DNA of 64,000 nt, taken from Planctomycetia bacterium. GTDB lineage: Bacteria; Planctomycetota; Planctomycetia; Pirellulales; UBA1268. The DNA lies in contig BJHK01000013.1 of assembly GCA_014192425.1 (NCBI GenBank), positions 1-64,000 on the forward strand. The letters run 5' to 3'. The first letter of the stretch is position 1. Every line of letters begins with the position of its first letter. The notes beneath the pieces are model-generated. The model had not been told where the DNA came from, made no database searches, and saw only the letters and a list, made by a program, of their open reading frames with translations. Shown here piece by piece: positions 1 through 7,918 of this stretch. A program made the translations under genes and the position numbers.

Positions 1-335
1 AACATCGTTCTGAACCGCTGTTTCCGGCCTCCAGGTTTTTCTGGCGTGCCGCCGGCTTTCTGGGACTTTCGGCCGCAGTCATCGGCCTGGCTCTCGGCAT
101 CGGGGTATTGGGCTACCACTACCTCGGCGGGCTGCCTTGGTTCGACGCTCTTGTGAACGCCTCGATGATCCTCGGGGGAATGGGACCGGTCGACCTGATC
201 ACGAGTCATGCAGGCAAGCTCTTCGTTTCGGCCTCCGCCCTTTTCTCTGGGCTGCTGTTCATCGGGGCCGCATCCCTCGTGATGACACCCTTCGTGCACC
301 GCATCATGCACAAAATGCACATCGAGGACGATTGA
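1..335 (+). CDS. C-terminal part of a small membrane protein (5' end outside window)
   Basis: The frame is open from base 3 and stops at 335, so the start lies before the window; about 110 residues are visible. Two hydrophobic stretches are present, roughly residues 14-38 and 75-97 of the visible part, joined by a loop containing GGMGPVDLITSHAGK. The tail HRIMHKMHIEDD is short, charged and histidine-rich, and is likely cytoplasmic. I do not recognise the family. The loop and the two-helix layout recall small bacterial membrane proteins of unknown function. A 386-bp gap separates it from the next gene on the same strand. Confidence 0.6.
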   Translation, partial: HRSEPLFPASRFFWRAAGFLGLSAAVIGLALGIGVLGYHYLGGLPWFDALVNASMILGGMGPVDLITSHAGKLFVSASALFSGLLFIGAASLVMTPFVHRIMHKMHIEDD

Positions 336-721
336 CTGACACCAAGCCGCCTGCGGTTCGGGGTGGCGGGATGGAATGCTCCGGAGCAAGGGGTAGGCTG
401 ACCACCGCGCCAGGGAGATCCCAGGTTCGACGGGAGCAAGACAGGGCATCATCGATCCTCCACGAAGATCGCAGCCCGACCGATCGCCGAAGTACTTTCG
501 GAGCCCTCACGGACGCGACTGCCCAATCGTGCCAGGCTGCCCATCGTGGCGCAATCGCCATGCGGCTTTCCTGCACGTTTTTCCCTGCCGCGGGAGTCGT
601 TTTGACACGGCCTCGCCCCTCCCATAGCCTCTTCGCAGAATTCCAGCGACGCACTGCCGTGCGTGAACAAGGGCACTGGTCTTTTACGGTCAGTGCCTCG
701 TGCATGCTGGAAGGTTTTCTC
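336..721. other. Non-coding gap upstream of the PEP-CTERM gene
   Basis: This stretch of 386 bases has no convincing gene. Open frames cross it on both strands, but their translations are arginine- and proline-rich shadows without family motifs. The only signals I can support are a sigma-70-like promoter at 602-630 and the ribosome-binding site just before 722. Confidence 0.5.
602..630 (+). promoter_or_regulatory. Candidate sigma-70 promoter for the PEP-CTERM gene
   Basis: A perfect -35 hexamer TTGACA (602-607) is followed after 17 bp by TAGCCT (625-630), which shares three or four positions with the -10 consensus. It would give a leader of roughly 85 nt before the start at 722. The assignment is by consensus only. 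Confidence 0.4.
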
Positions 722-2893
722 ATGCGACTCGCTTCTTCGGCCGCGCTCTTCACCTGGAAAGGTGCCGTCCCGAAATCCCCGTGGGCACTCGGCTTGGCGC
801 TCGCCGGGTTGCTTGTCGTGGGATTGCCCACACGGTCTGTCCGTGCCGACACGATCCTCAACAGCGGCACGACGACGGTCAGCACCGGGACGTTCTTCGG
901 CCCGAACCTTTACGTCGCAACGACTGGCACCGCCACGCTCAACGTGACAGGCGGAAGCGCGGATGCCGTGAACGGCTACGTTGGCCATGGTGCCGGCAGC
1001 AGTGGCACCGTGATGGTCTCGGGCGGCACGTGGACGAACATGCAGACCTACGTGGGGTATGACGGCACCGGCGTTCTCAGCGTGGCCGGAGGAAATGTCA
1101 CCAACACAGGCTACGGCTACGTGGGCTATGGGGCCGGCAGCAGCGGCACCGCGACGGTCTCGAGCGGCACGTGGACGAACACCAGCGAACTGTTCGTCGG
1201 CTTCAGAGGCACCGGCGCCGTTCAGGTGACCGGAGGCACCCTCGTCAGCATCGCCGACAGCACGCTGGGCGCGATCGGAGGCAGTCGCGGCACCGTGGAT
1301 GTCAGCAGCGGCGGCTGGCAGATTGGCGGCATGCTGACGATCGGCAATGCGGGCACCGGCGTACTGAACATCTCAGGTGGCAGCGTCAGCAACATCTCCG
1401 GCAACAGCATGTTGGGCACGAACGGCGGTGGCGGCACGGTGACGGTCTCGGGCGGCGTCTGGCAGGGTGGCGGGATGTCTATCGGCGAAAACGGCAGCGG
1501 CACGCTGCTGGTATCCGGCGGCGTCGTCGAATCCTCGGGGGCGACTCTTGGCGTCCAGTACGGCAGCAGCGGCACGGCGACAATCAGCAGCGGCACGTGG
1601 ATGAACTACGCTCCGCTCATTGTCGGCGGCACCGGCTCCGGAGTGCTCAACGTGAACGGCGGCTACGTTGGAAACTCCAACGGCATCATCGCCCGAGAGT
1701 CCGGCAGTGTCGGCAGCGTGACGGTGAGCAGCGGAACATGGGCCAACTCATCGACACTCGACGTGGGTGGGTTTGGCAACGGCACCCTGACCGTCACCGG
1801 TGGCAGCGTGACCAGCGCCGATCTGCACGTTGGAGCAGTTGGGAGTGCGACCGGCACGCTGGCCATCTCGGCCGGTAGCATCGCGAATACGAATGCTACC
1901 CTCGGCTCCAGTGCCGGAACCCTCGGCAGGGCGACCGTCACGGGTGGCACGTGGGCCAGTAGCGGCAATCTCACCGTCGGCGATAGCGGCACCGCCACGC
2001 TCACCATGTCGGGCGGACTCGTGACCGTTGGCGGCACGCTCGCGCAGGGCACCTTCGGCACCATCAACCTCAATTCCGGCGGCACGCTCCAGATCGGCGT
2101 CGGTGGCACGACCGGCATGCTCGGTGTGTCGACGCTCACGAACAACGGCACGCTCATCTTCAATCGCTCCGATGCTTCCACCTACTCGGGCATCATCAGC
2201 GGCACGGGCACAGTCACGAAGCAGGGCGGCGGCGCGCTGACTCTCGACAACGCCAACTCCTACGCTGGCGTCACCGCGATCGCCGGCGGCGTGCTGGCCC
2301 TCTCGGGAACGGGCTCAATCGGCACCGGCGGCCTGAATCTTGGTCATGGCGGCGGGTTTGACCTGACCGCCCTCGCGTCGGGCACCTACTCGCTGCCCTC
2401 GACCGGAGACTTGATCGGGTCAGGAACGCTCTCGGGGAACGGGCACACACTGGCCGTTCTGGGGTCGTTTCTGCCGGGCAACAGCCCCGGCACGGTGACG
2501 CTCGGCTCCGGCTTCACGCTCGACCTTGTGCAGTCGGGGACGAGCCTCTTCGAGATCACGAGCCCGCTTTACACGCCCGGCACGTTTGACCTCGTGAATG
2601 GAGACGGCAGCGTGACCTTTGGCGGCGTGCTCAAACTCGCCTTCAGCGGCGGGAACTACGCCGACGGCACGAGTGTGCTGGAGATCTTCGCCAACACCGG
2701 CGGCTTCTCCGGAAACTTCAGTTCGGTGGTCTGGAGTGGCCTTGTGGAAGGCCAGTCGGCGAGCTTCGACGCCAGCACGGGCTTTGTCTCGATCACTGCC
2801 GTCCCCGAGCCCTCCACCTACGCCATGGCTCTCGCCGGTCTGGCCTACGGTGGGTTCTCGATGTGGCGACGGCGGCGGCGCAAGCGGGCCTGA
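722..2893 (+). CDS. PEP-CTERM sorted surface protein with autotransporter-like beta-strand repeats
   Basis: Secreted protein of 723 residues. The start ATG at 722 has GGAAGG seven bases upstream and opens a signal peptide with a hydrophobic core (ALGLALAGLLVVGLP) and an SVRAD cleavage region. The open frame extends further upstream to 137, but that part is not protein-like. The body is a long Gly/Ser/Thr-rich array of degenerate repeats of about 20-25 residues (types such as GTATVSSGTWTN and GVLNVSGGSV), as in the passenger beta-helices of autotransporter-associated repeat proteins. The C-terminus carries VPEPSTYAMALAGLAYGG, then a membrane helix and an arginine tail (RRRRRKRA), the PEP-CTERM signal recognised by exosortase in the inner membrane. 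Expected role: cell-surface or matrix protein; ligand unknown. No exosortase lies in the window. Confidence 0.88.
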   Translation: MRLASSAALFTWKGAVPKSPWALGLALAGLLVVGLPTRSVRADTILNSGTTTVSTGTFFGPNLYVATTGTATLNVTGGSADAVNGYVGHGAGSSGTVMVSGGTWTNMQTYVGYDGTGVLSVAGGNVTNTGYGYVGYGAGSSGTATVSSGTWTNTSELFVGFRGTGAVQVTGGTLVSIADSTLGAIGGSRGTVDVSSGGWQIGGMLTIGNAGTGVLNISGGSVSNISGNSMLGTNGGGGTVTVSGGVWQGGGMSIGENGSGTLLVSGGVVESSGATLGVQYGSSGTATISSGTWMNYAPLIVGGTGSGVLNVNGGYVGNSNGIIARESGSVGSVTVSSGTWANSSTLDVGGFGNGTLTVTGGSVTSADLHVGAVGSATGTLAISAGSIANTNATLGSSAGTLGRATVTGGTWASSGNLTVGDSGTATLTMSGGLVTVGGTLAQGTFGTINLNSGGTLQIGVGGTTGMLGVSTLTNNGTLIFNRSDASTYSGIISGTGTVTKQGGGALTLDNANSYAGVTAIAGGVLALSGTGSIGTGGLNLGHGGGFDLTALASGTYSLPSTGDLIGSGTLSGNGHTLAVLGSFLPGNSPGTVTLGSGFTLDLVQSGTSLFEITSPLYTPGTFDLVNGDGSVTFGGVLKLAFSGGNYADGTSVLEIFANTGGFSGNFSSVVWSGLVEGQSASFDASTGFVSITAVPEPSTYAMALAGLAYGGFSMWRRRRRKRA

Positions 2894-3185
2894 CCAGAGC
2901 CATTGCCCGCTTCGTTCGCGACGAGCGTATCGAGCATCGGGGTGACGTCGTCCATCTGCCGCCAGAAGGCCTCGCCGTGTCAGTCCGCCGGTCGGGCGAA
3001 CCCGGGTGTCCTCGTGGTGTCTTCGTGGTGTCTTGGTTCAGCGTGAACTGGAATCGCGTGGACTGGACAGAGGCGATCCGAGTGCGGCTCCATGCCGCTG
3101 GAGTCGTGGCCTCCGGCCGCGAAGGTGTATCGCAAAGACACCGATCCCGGAGGGAAGTTCGCGCCGTGCCGTAGAGGAGCATCGA

Positions 3186-3452
3186 TCACGAGCGCTGGCT
3201 TGGACGGCCCCGTGTGTCTGGCCTGGGTGAGGGTATCAGGTCCAGTTCGGCCCGCCGCGGGAGCCGCTTGATCGCCGCCTGCCGCTTCAAGGCCCGGGCC
3301 TTGGTCGGCAGGGGCTCCTCGTAAGCCAGTTCACCGGGGAGCCGGCTTGTGGTGTATCTGGAGGCCGTGCCGGCGGCATGGGCCTTCAGCCGCTTGGGCA
3401 GGTCGTTCGTGATGCCCGTGTAGAGAGAACCGTCGCGGCAACGCAGCAGGGT
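3186..3452 (-). pseudogene. GIY-YIG endonuclease domain, N-terminally truncated
   Basis: On the minus strand this frame reads LLRCRDGSLYTGITNDLPKR, then KAHAAGTASRYTTSRLP, later KARALKRQAAIKRLPRRAEL, and stops at 3186. This is the small GIY-YIG nuclease family (YhbQ/UPF0213-like): the YTGIT segment, the catalytic-type Arg-containing helix and the AIKRL segment are all present. The family normally starts about eight residues earlier with a YVYLL-type strand containing the first tyrosine. Here that strand is missing and no ATG, GTG or TTG occurs in frame. The break lies 16 bp beyond the end of the ferritin-like gene upstream on the same strand. Most likely a remnant, though a non-standard start cannot be excluded. 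The 2894-3185 stretch beyond it shows no gene. Confidence 0.6.
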
Positions 3453-3468
3453 GTCATTTCCCGCTCGT

Positions 3469-4050
3469 CTACCTGCGCTGCCTGCAATATCCCTTCGAGC
3501 CCTCTCCTGGCGATGTGTTCTCGAGGTCCACGTCGTTGTAACTGTGCCTGGTTCCCCAGCCGAAGATCCTCTCGAACCAAGGCAGCAGCCAGTTGCTCTC
3601 GAGCAACTTCTGAAAATAGACCTCGTGCTCCTTCTCCTTGATCCCCATCTCGTACAGATCCCTGTCGTAAGCCGTGATCCCCAGGTCGTTGAAGTAGCGC
3701 ATCATGATGAAATACTCGCAGACGTTCCCGCTCTCCAGTCGCCCGGCAAAGTAGTAGGGCATGAACCAGCCGATGACGTGGCAGCCCAGGGCAAGCACCT
3801 TGCCGATGATGTGATACTTGATCTCGTTGGAGCGTGAGGGCTTGATCCCGCACTGCTGCATGATCGAGAGGACCACCGCGCGGTGATGCCACTCGTCGTT
3901 CTCGATCTGCTTGATGGCCCGCTTCTCGTCGGGATTCCGCACCGATCCCGCGTGGCCGATGTAGGCAAAGGCCGCCGCCTTCTCGGCGGAGTAGGCCATC
4001 TGCAGGAGCTTGACGAGCCGGGGATGGTCGATGGTCGGTGGTGTGCTCAC
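3469..4050 (-). CDS. Ferritin-like (COQ7-type) diiron protein
   Basis: Protein of 193 residues, almost all helical. Likely diiron ligands can be placed on the four-helix ferritin-like plan: E23 in helix 1 (SAEKAAAFAY), E53 and H56 in helix 2 (ENDEWHHR), E112 or E106 in helix 3 (RLESGNVCEYF), and E139 and H142 in helix 4 (KEKEHEVYF). The two ExxH pairs plus single Glu residues resemble demethoxyubiquinone hydroxylase (COQ7) and related ferritin-like proteins. A hydrophobic patch around IGWFMPYYFAG could sit on the membrane, as in COQ7. The substrate is unknown and no quinone genes are nearby. It lies upstream of the truncated GIY-YIG remnant and downstream of the EamA-type gene, all on the minus strand. 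Confidence 0.65.
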   Translation of the reverse strand: MSTPPTIDHPRLVKLLQMAYSAEKAAAFAYIGHAGSVRNPDEKRAIKQIENDEWHHRAVVLSIMQQCGIKPSRSNEIKYHIIGKVLALGCHVIGWFMPYYFAGRLESGNVCEYFIMMRYFNDLGITAYDRDLYEMGIKEKEHEVYFQKLLESNWLLPWFERIFGWGTRHSYNDVDLENTSPGEGSKGYCRQRR

Positions 4051-4092
4051 GACAGTTCTCTCAGCGCGGTGTCGGCGGCAGGGGGGCAGCGA

Positions 4093-4530
4093 TCATTTGG
4101 CGAGCACGATGATCGCAGATCCGATGAAAACGAACACGCCGCCAAGCACCACCTGCGGGTGCAACTGGCCCTTGAAGAGCAGGACCGAGAACAGGGCAAC
4201 GAAGAGCGGGTAGGAGATCTCCAGTACCGCCGACTTGCCCGCCCCGAGGAGCTGGATCGACCCGAGGATGGAGAGAGCTGCCGCCGTCGCCGTGATGAGC
4301 GTCAGGCCGACCAACGGAAGACTCGCCTTGGCCGTGTCGAACGAGAACAGGGCGGCCGGCGCGGTGCCCTGGATGAGCATGATCAGGCCAGCCACGAGCA
4401 CGCCACACAGACAGTGCAGGAAATACAGCTTGAAGATCGACAGGCTCGCCAAGACCCGTTCGTCGAGGCAGTAGGTCAGGCCCCACAGGACCGATGCCAG
4501 GACAGCCAGGATGAGACCCAGGGAGTTCAT
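4093..4530 (-). CDS. EamA/DMT-family half-size membrane transporter
   Basis: About 145 residues starting at MNSLG; the open frame goes further to 4578, but the added residues are not hydrophobic. Four or five membrane helices are visible (LGLILAVLASVLWGLTY, YFLHCLCGVLVAGLIML, a central helix, then VLGGVFVFIGSAIIVLAK at the end). The pattern of an N-terminal SVLWG helix and a final VLGGVFVFIGSAII helix is that of one EamA repeat of the drug/metabolite transporter superfamily. Standard members have two repeats of about 290 residues; this one has a single repeat, like small multidrug-resistance-type proteins that work as dimers. Substrate unknown. It sits 42 bp upstream of the diiron gene and 81 bp downstream of the CIA30 gene, all on the minus strand. 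Confidence 0.7.
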   Translation of the reverse strand: MNSLGLILAVLASVLWGLTYCLDERVLASLSIFKLYFLHCLCGVLVAGLIMLIQGTAPAALFSFDTAKASLPLVGLTLITATAAALSILGSIQLLGAGKSAVLEISYPLFVALFSVLLFKGQLHPQVVLGGVFVFIGSAIIVLAK

Positions 4531-4611
4531 AAAGTGCTTTCTGGTTTCTGCGCCGGCGACGGATCCGCGCGGGCTCACGGCCCCTCGCGCGTTACCGACT
4601 ACCCGCCGCGG

Positions 4612-5184
4612 CTATTTCTTCGCTCGGATCACCTTCACCCACTCGACCTGCATCCGGAACCGGCCCGGCTGCTTGTCGCTGAGCATGAAGCCCAGCCCGT
4701 TGACCTGGTCCGGCTCGACCGGCCCCATGCCCTGGACCCGCCTGCCGAACGCCGTGGGGATCAAGTCTGCAAGCGGGATCTCGACCTCGGTCCACTGGTC
4801 CTGCACGGTCGGCAGCGGGGCCCGGTACGAGAACGCCATGCGCCGGCTCTTCGTGTAGATGTTGAGCACGTACTCGCGCCCGTCACCCTTCACCCGGACG
4901 ACGAGCGTGTCGCCGGCTGTGATGCCGAGTGCCGTGGGTGTGGTTCGGACCGACGCGAAGCCACCGTTGTTCTCCAGCGACAGCGTGCCGAAGAACTCCA
5001 GGGTCTTGTCTGCGGTGAGCCTGAACCGGCCGTCCGAAACGCCGCCCATCACGCCGTCATTCACGGCCTGCCACTGTTCGGCGGCCGCGGGGCCGGCGAA
5101 GTCCAGCAGCGGCGTGAGGGCCCGTTCCGTGACCGCCTGCATGAGCAGCAGGGACAGCAGCAGGGGGAGTGTGATCGCTTTCAT
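4612..5184 (-). CDS. CIA30-family protein (NADH:ubiquinone oxidoreductase intermediate-associated protein 30)
   Basis: Protein of 190 residues with an N-terminal hydrophobic segment (AITLPLLLSLLLMQAV) that should act as a signal or anchor. The CIA30 galactose-binding-like fold is recognisable from WQAVNDGVMGGVSDGRF, the following FFGTLSLENNGGFASVR, a central VVRVKGDGREYVLNIYT strand pair, and the terminal FMLSDKQPGRFRMQVEWVKV. In mitochondria CIA30 assists complex I assembly. Bacterial members are mostly uncharacterised and are often carbohydrate-binding-like, so a complex I role should not be assumed. The start is the first ATG, which fits the signal peptide. Confidence 0.85.
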   Translation of the reverse strand: MKAITLPLLLSLLLMQAVTERALTPLLDFAGPAAAEQWQAVNDGVMGGVSDGRFRLTADKTLEFFGTLSLENNGGFASVRTTPTALGITAGDTLVVRVKGDGREYVLNIYTKSRRMAFSYRAPLPTVQDQWTEVEIPLADLIPTAFGRRVQGMGPVEPDQVNGLGFMLSDKQPGRFRMQVEWVKVIRAKK

Positions 5185-5492
5185 GGTTGAGTCCTTTTAT
5201 GAATCCTACGCCCGGAGCGATCTGGGGAGGAGTGTCCGCCCACGTCAGCGGCTCTTGCGGCCCCCGTAGAAGAGTTCGAACAGGCGGCCGCGCACGGTGT
5301 GCTGCAACAATCCCGGGCCGGTAAAGAGCTCGTCTCGCGAATCGAACACGCCGGGCTCCCCGACCACGTACCCCCGCTAGTCGCAGCCGCCCGCCCCGCA
5401 CCCCGCGGTCGTGCCAGCCGATCGGCTCACGCCCACGCGCGTGGGTACACTGAAACCGCGAACGTGACATTCACCCTCCGGCCCCGGCGGTC
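5185..5492. other. Gap with one possible short minus-strand reading frame
   Basis: This stretch of 308 bases lies between the divergent CIA30 and yjbQ genes. On the minus strand a 40-codon frame (5245-5367, GTG start) translates to a protein-like tail containing GVFDSRDELFTGPGLLQHTV and ending FELFYGGRKSR. It is closed upstream by an in-frame TAG, so it is either a tiny gene or the end of a decayed one. The right part holds the palindrome and -10-like box before yjbQ. Confidence 0.3.
5432..5451 (+). promoter_or_regulatory. 14-bp palindrome abutting a -10-like box before yjbQ
   Basis: A perfect palindrome CCCACGCGCGTGGG (5432-5445) runs directly into TACACT (5446-5451), a plausible -10 hexamer 41 bases before the yjbQ start. 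The arrangement suggests an operator overlapping a promoter, but no good -35 is visible and no regulator is known. Confidence 0.3.
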
Positions 5493-5915
5493 ATGAAGTC
5501 TCTCACCGAGTATCTGTCGTTCAATCTCCCGACGCGGATGGCCTTTCTCAACATCACGCCCCAGATCGAGGCGCTCGTGGCCCGGTCCGGCATCCAGGAG
5601 GGACTGTGCCTCGTCAATGCGATGCACATCACGGCCAGCGTGTTCATCAACGACGATGAGTCCGGCCTTCATGAAGACTATGCCCGCTGGCTGGAGAAAC
5701 TTGCCCCCTTCGACGCCGACCCGACGGTGTATCGGCACAACCGAACCGGTGAGGACAACGCCGATGCGCACCTCAAACGGCAGGTGATGGGGCGTGAGGT
5801 CGTGGTGGCCGTCACCGCCGGCAAACTCGACTTCGGTCCCTGGGAGCAGATGTTCTACGGTGAGTTCGACGGCCGCCGCCCGAAGCGCGTGCTGGTGAAG
5901 GTGATCGGCGAGTAG
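5493..5915 (+). CDS. yjbQ: YjbQ/UPF0047 family protein
   Basis: Protein of 140 residues, the full family length. Diagnostic segments are present: an N-terminal [20 protein letters not shown], the metal/phosphate-site region [20 protein letters not shown], then [20 protein letters not shown] and the terminal [20 protein letters not shown]. Family members form small barrel trimers; some have weak thiamine-phosphate synthase activity and the physiological role is unsettled. In many relatives the segment after the metal site is GLxxD with a nearby HxH; here H47 and H112 correspond. It is transcribed away from the CIA30 gene and toward cheB. Confidence 0.9.
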   Translation: MKSLTEYLSFNLPTRMAFLNITPQIEALVARSGIQEGLCLVNAMHITASVFINDDESGLHEDYARWLEKLAPFDADPTVYRHNRTGEDNADAHLKRQVMGREVVVAVTAGKLDFGPWEQMFYGEFDGRRPKRVLVKVIGE

Positions 5916-5943
5916 CAGGGCGCGTGCTGGGGCGTGCGGCAGA

Positions 5944-7011
5944 CTAGATTCGCGGCACGGCGCGGGCGACCGCCTTCATGATCGCCGCCGGGATGTCGGG
6001 GAGCGGCACCGACTGGTCGACCACGCCGAGCTCGACGGCGGCCCGGGGCATTCCGTAAACCACGCAGGTCGAAGCGTGCTCGGCGATCGTCACGCCCCCG
6101 GCCCGCTGGATGGCCTGCATGCCCAGCGCGCCGTCGCTTCCCATGCCGGTGAGCAACGCGGCCACGGCATGCGGGCCGGCCGCCTCCGCCGCCGAGCGGA
6201 AGAGCACGTCGACGGCCGGTCGGCAGTGGTGGATGGGGGGCGTCTTGAGGAGCTTCGCGCGGTATGCCCCGCCGACGAACTCGACGGCGAGGTGGGAATC
6301 GCCGGGGGCGATCACGCACGTGCCGGACCGGAGGATGCCGCCGTTCGTGGCCTCGCGGACCTCGAGGCCGCAGAGAGCGTCGAGCCGCTCCGCCACGACC
6401 CGGGAGAAGTAGGCCGAGATGTGCTGCACCACCGCGATCGGCGGCACGACCTGCGGGAATCGTGGCAGAAGCCGGCGCAGCGCCTCGACGCCACCCGTCG
6501 AGCCGCCGATGACGATCATCTGCCGGCTGTCGAGCGGCCCGCCGGGGGCGGCCAGCGCGGCCGTGGCCGCCCCCGGCTCGGGCTGCTGCCCGCGGCCCAC
6601 GTCGGCCGCCGCCGCAGCCTTGACATGGAAGGCGAGCCGGTCGGCGAGCCCGCCGATCGACATCGTGCCGTCGGGCTTGGCGAGCACGTCCACCGCACCG
6701 GCCTCGATGGCGTCCATGGCAGCCTGCGAGCCCTGCTGGGCCAGTGAACTGACGACGACCACGGGCAGCGGATGATGTTTCATCAGGATGCGCAGGAACG
6801 TGAGGCCGTCCATGCGCGGCATCTCGAGGTCGAGCGTGAGCACGTCGGGTGCGAGCTGCTCGATCTTCTCGCGGGCCACGTAGGGGTCACAGGCGGAGCC
6901 CACGACCTCGATCTCCGGATCGCGGCCGAGGGCCTCGGTGATGGCGTGGCGGACGAGCGCCGAGTCGTCGACGACGAGGACGCGGATCCGGCGGCGGGGC
7001 TGGGTGTTCAT
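5944..7011 (-). CDS. cheB: Chemotaxis response regulator protein-glutamate methylesterase CheB
   Basis: About 355 residues. The start is placed at MNTQPRRR because the preceding 30 codons are not protein-like and overlap cheR. The N-terminal receiver domain has VVDDSALVR and the phosphoacceptor D61 in LTLDLEMPRMDG. The C-terminal methylesterase domain has the catalytic serine in IGGSTGG, the histidine in AVVQHISAYF and the aspartate in LLTGMGSDGALGM. CheB removes methyl groups from, or deamidates, glutamates on chemoreceptors when phosphorylated by CheA, giving adaptation. It is the last gene of the minus-strand block cheA-cheW-mcp-cheR-cheB and begins 16 bp after cheR ends. Confidence 0.95.
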   Translation of the reverse strand: MNTQPRRRIRVLVVDDSALVRHAITEALGRDPEIEVVGSACDPYVAREKIEQLAPDVLTLDLEMPRMDGLTFLRILMKHHPLPVVVVSSLAQQGSQAAMDAIEAGAVDVLAKPDGTMSIGGLADRLAFHVKAAAAADVGRGQQPEPGAATAALAAPGGPLDSRQMIVIGGSTGGVEALRRLLPRFPQVVPPIAVVQHISAYFSRVVAERLDALCGLEVREATNGGILRSGTCVIAPGDSHLAVEFVGGAYRAKLLKTPPIHHCRPAVDVLFRSAAEAAGPHAVAALLTGMGSDGALGMQAIQRAGGVTIAEHASTCVVYGMPRAAVELGVVDQSVPLPDIPAAIMKAVARAVPRI

Positions 7012-7027
7012 GGTGTCGTGCTTCGCC

Positions 7028-7870
7028 TCACGCCGGCCGCCGGTAGACGCCCGGCCGCCTGGTTTCGAAACGGTGGGAGAGGCCGAGCAGGCTCTCGGCA
7101 TGCCCCACGAACAGGTAGCCGCCCGGGGCGAGCTGGTCGAACAGCCGCCCGACGAGCTCCTGCCGCGACTCGACGTCGAAGTAGATCATGACGTTGCGGC
7201 AGAACACCACGTCGAGTCCGCGCGGCAGCGGATAGGCGGGCTGGAAGAGGTTGACGTGCTCCACCCGCACGTGTCGGCGGATCTCGGGCTTGAGCCGCAC
7301 GCATCCTTCCCGGCGGCCGAAGCCCTTGCGGAAGTAGCGGGGCAGCAGGCCGGGATCCGGCAGCCGCGCCTTGTCGGCGTCGTAGATGCCGAGCCGGCAG
7401 CGGTCGAGCATGCGTTGGGAGATGTCGGAGGCGTGCACCTCCCAGGCGCAGCCCGGCTGCCGGCGGGCCTGCTCCGCCATCACGATGGCCAGCGAATAGG
7501 GCTCCTCGCCAGAGGCCGCCGCGGCCGACCAGAGCCGAAGCGGCCGGGAGGCCGCGATCGCCCGGGCGGCCAGCGCGGGGAGAAGCTCGCGGGCGAGGAT
7601 CTCGAAGTGGGCCGGCTCGCGGAAGAACTGCGTGTGGTTGGTGGTGATCAGGTCGATGAGGGTGCCGATCTCGTCCTCGGCGCCGGGACCGCGGAGCAGG
7701 TCGCAGTAGTCGGCGAACGATCGGCAGCCGCGGTTCTCGAGGTGGCGGGCCAGCCGGCTGGCGACGAGGGACCGCTTGTCGACGCCGAGCCGGATGCGGC
7801 TCCGGTCATAGATGAGCCCCGCCAGGAAGGCGAAGGTCGCGGCCGGGAGTTCCGCCTCGGAGAGTGGCAT
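7028..7870 (-). CDS. cheR: Chemotaxis protein methyltransferase CheR
   Basis: Protein of 280 residues that methylates receptor glutamates with S-adenosylmethionine. The N-terminal helical domain (to about residue 75) contains the LIDLITTNHTQFFREPAHFE signature that binds the receptor. The SAM site is seen at LWSAAAASGEEPYSLAI, where the usual CSTGEEPYS is varied, and at VHASDISQRML and VVFCRNVMIYFD. The beta-subdomain that tethers CheR to receptor tails in some species lies within the C-terminal half. The neighbouring receptor ends in an aromatic pentapeptide that could be its docking site. Full length for the family. Confidence 0.95.
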   Translation of the reverse strand: MPLSEAELPAATFAFLAGLIYDRSRIRLGVDKRSLVASRLARHLENRGCRSFADYCDLLRGPGAEDEIGTLIDLITTNHTQFFREPAHFEILARELLPALAARAIAASRPLRLWSAAAASGEEPYSLAIVMAEQARRQPGCAWEVHASDISQRMLDRCRLGIYDADKARLPDPGLLPRYFRKGFGRREGCVRLKPEIRRHVRVEHVNLFQPAYPLPRGLDVVFCRNVMIYFDVESRQELVGRLFDQLAPGGYLFVGHAESLLGLSHRFETRRPGVYRRPA

Positions 7871-7918
7871 GGCGTCGTCGTCGGATCGCCCCGGCCCCGG
7901 ACGGGGCGCGGGAGCCGG

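Noticed and set aside
137-721. Upstream extension of the PEP-CTERM frame to give 918 residues
   Set aside because: The extension has no hydrophobic or repeat pattern, while 722 has a good ribosome-binding site and opens a proper signal peptide.
3469-4050. tRNA hydroxylase MiaE
   Set aside because: The length and two ExxH pairs initially suggested it, but the helix order and the membrane-type IGWFMPYYFAG patch fit COQ7/ferritin-like proteins better; the substrate remains open.
5057-5470. Minus-strand frame of 137 codons between CIA30 and yjbQ
   Set aside because: Its translation is a Gly/Arg-rich shadow overlapping the start of the CIA30 gene; the more protein-like frame is the short one at 5245-5367.
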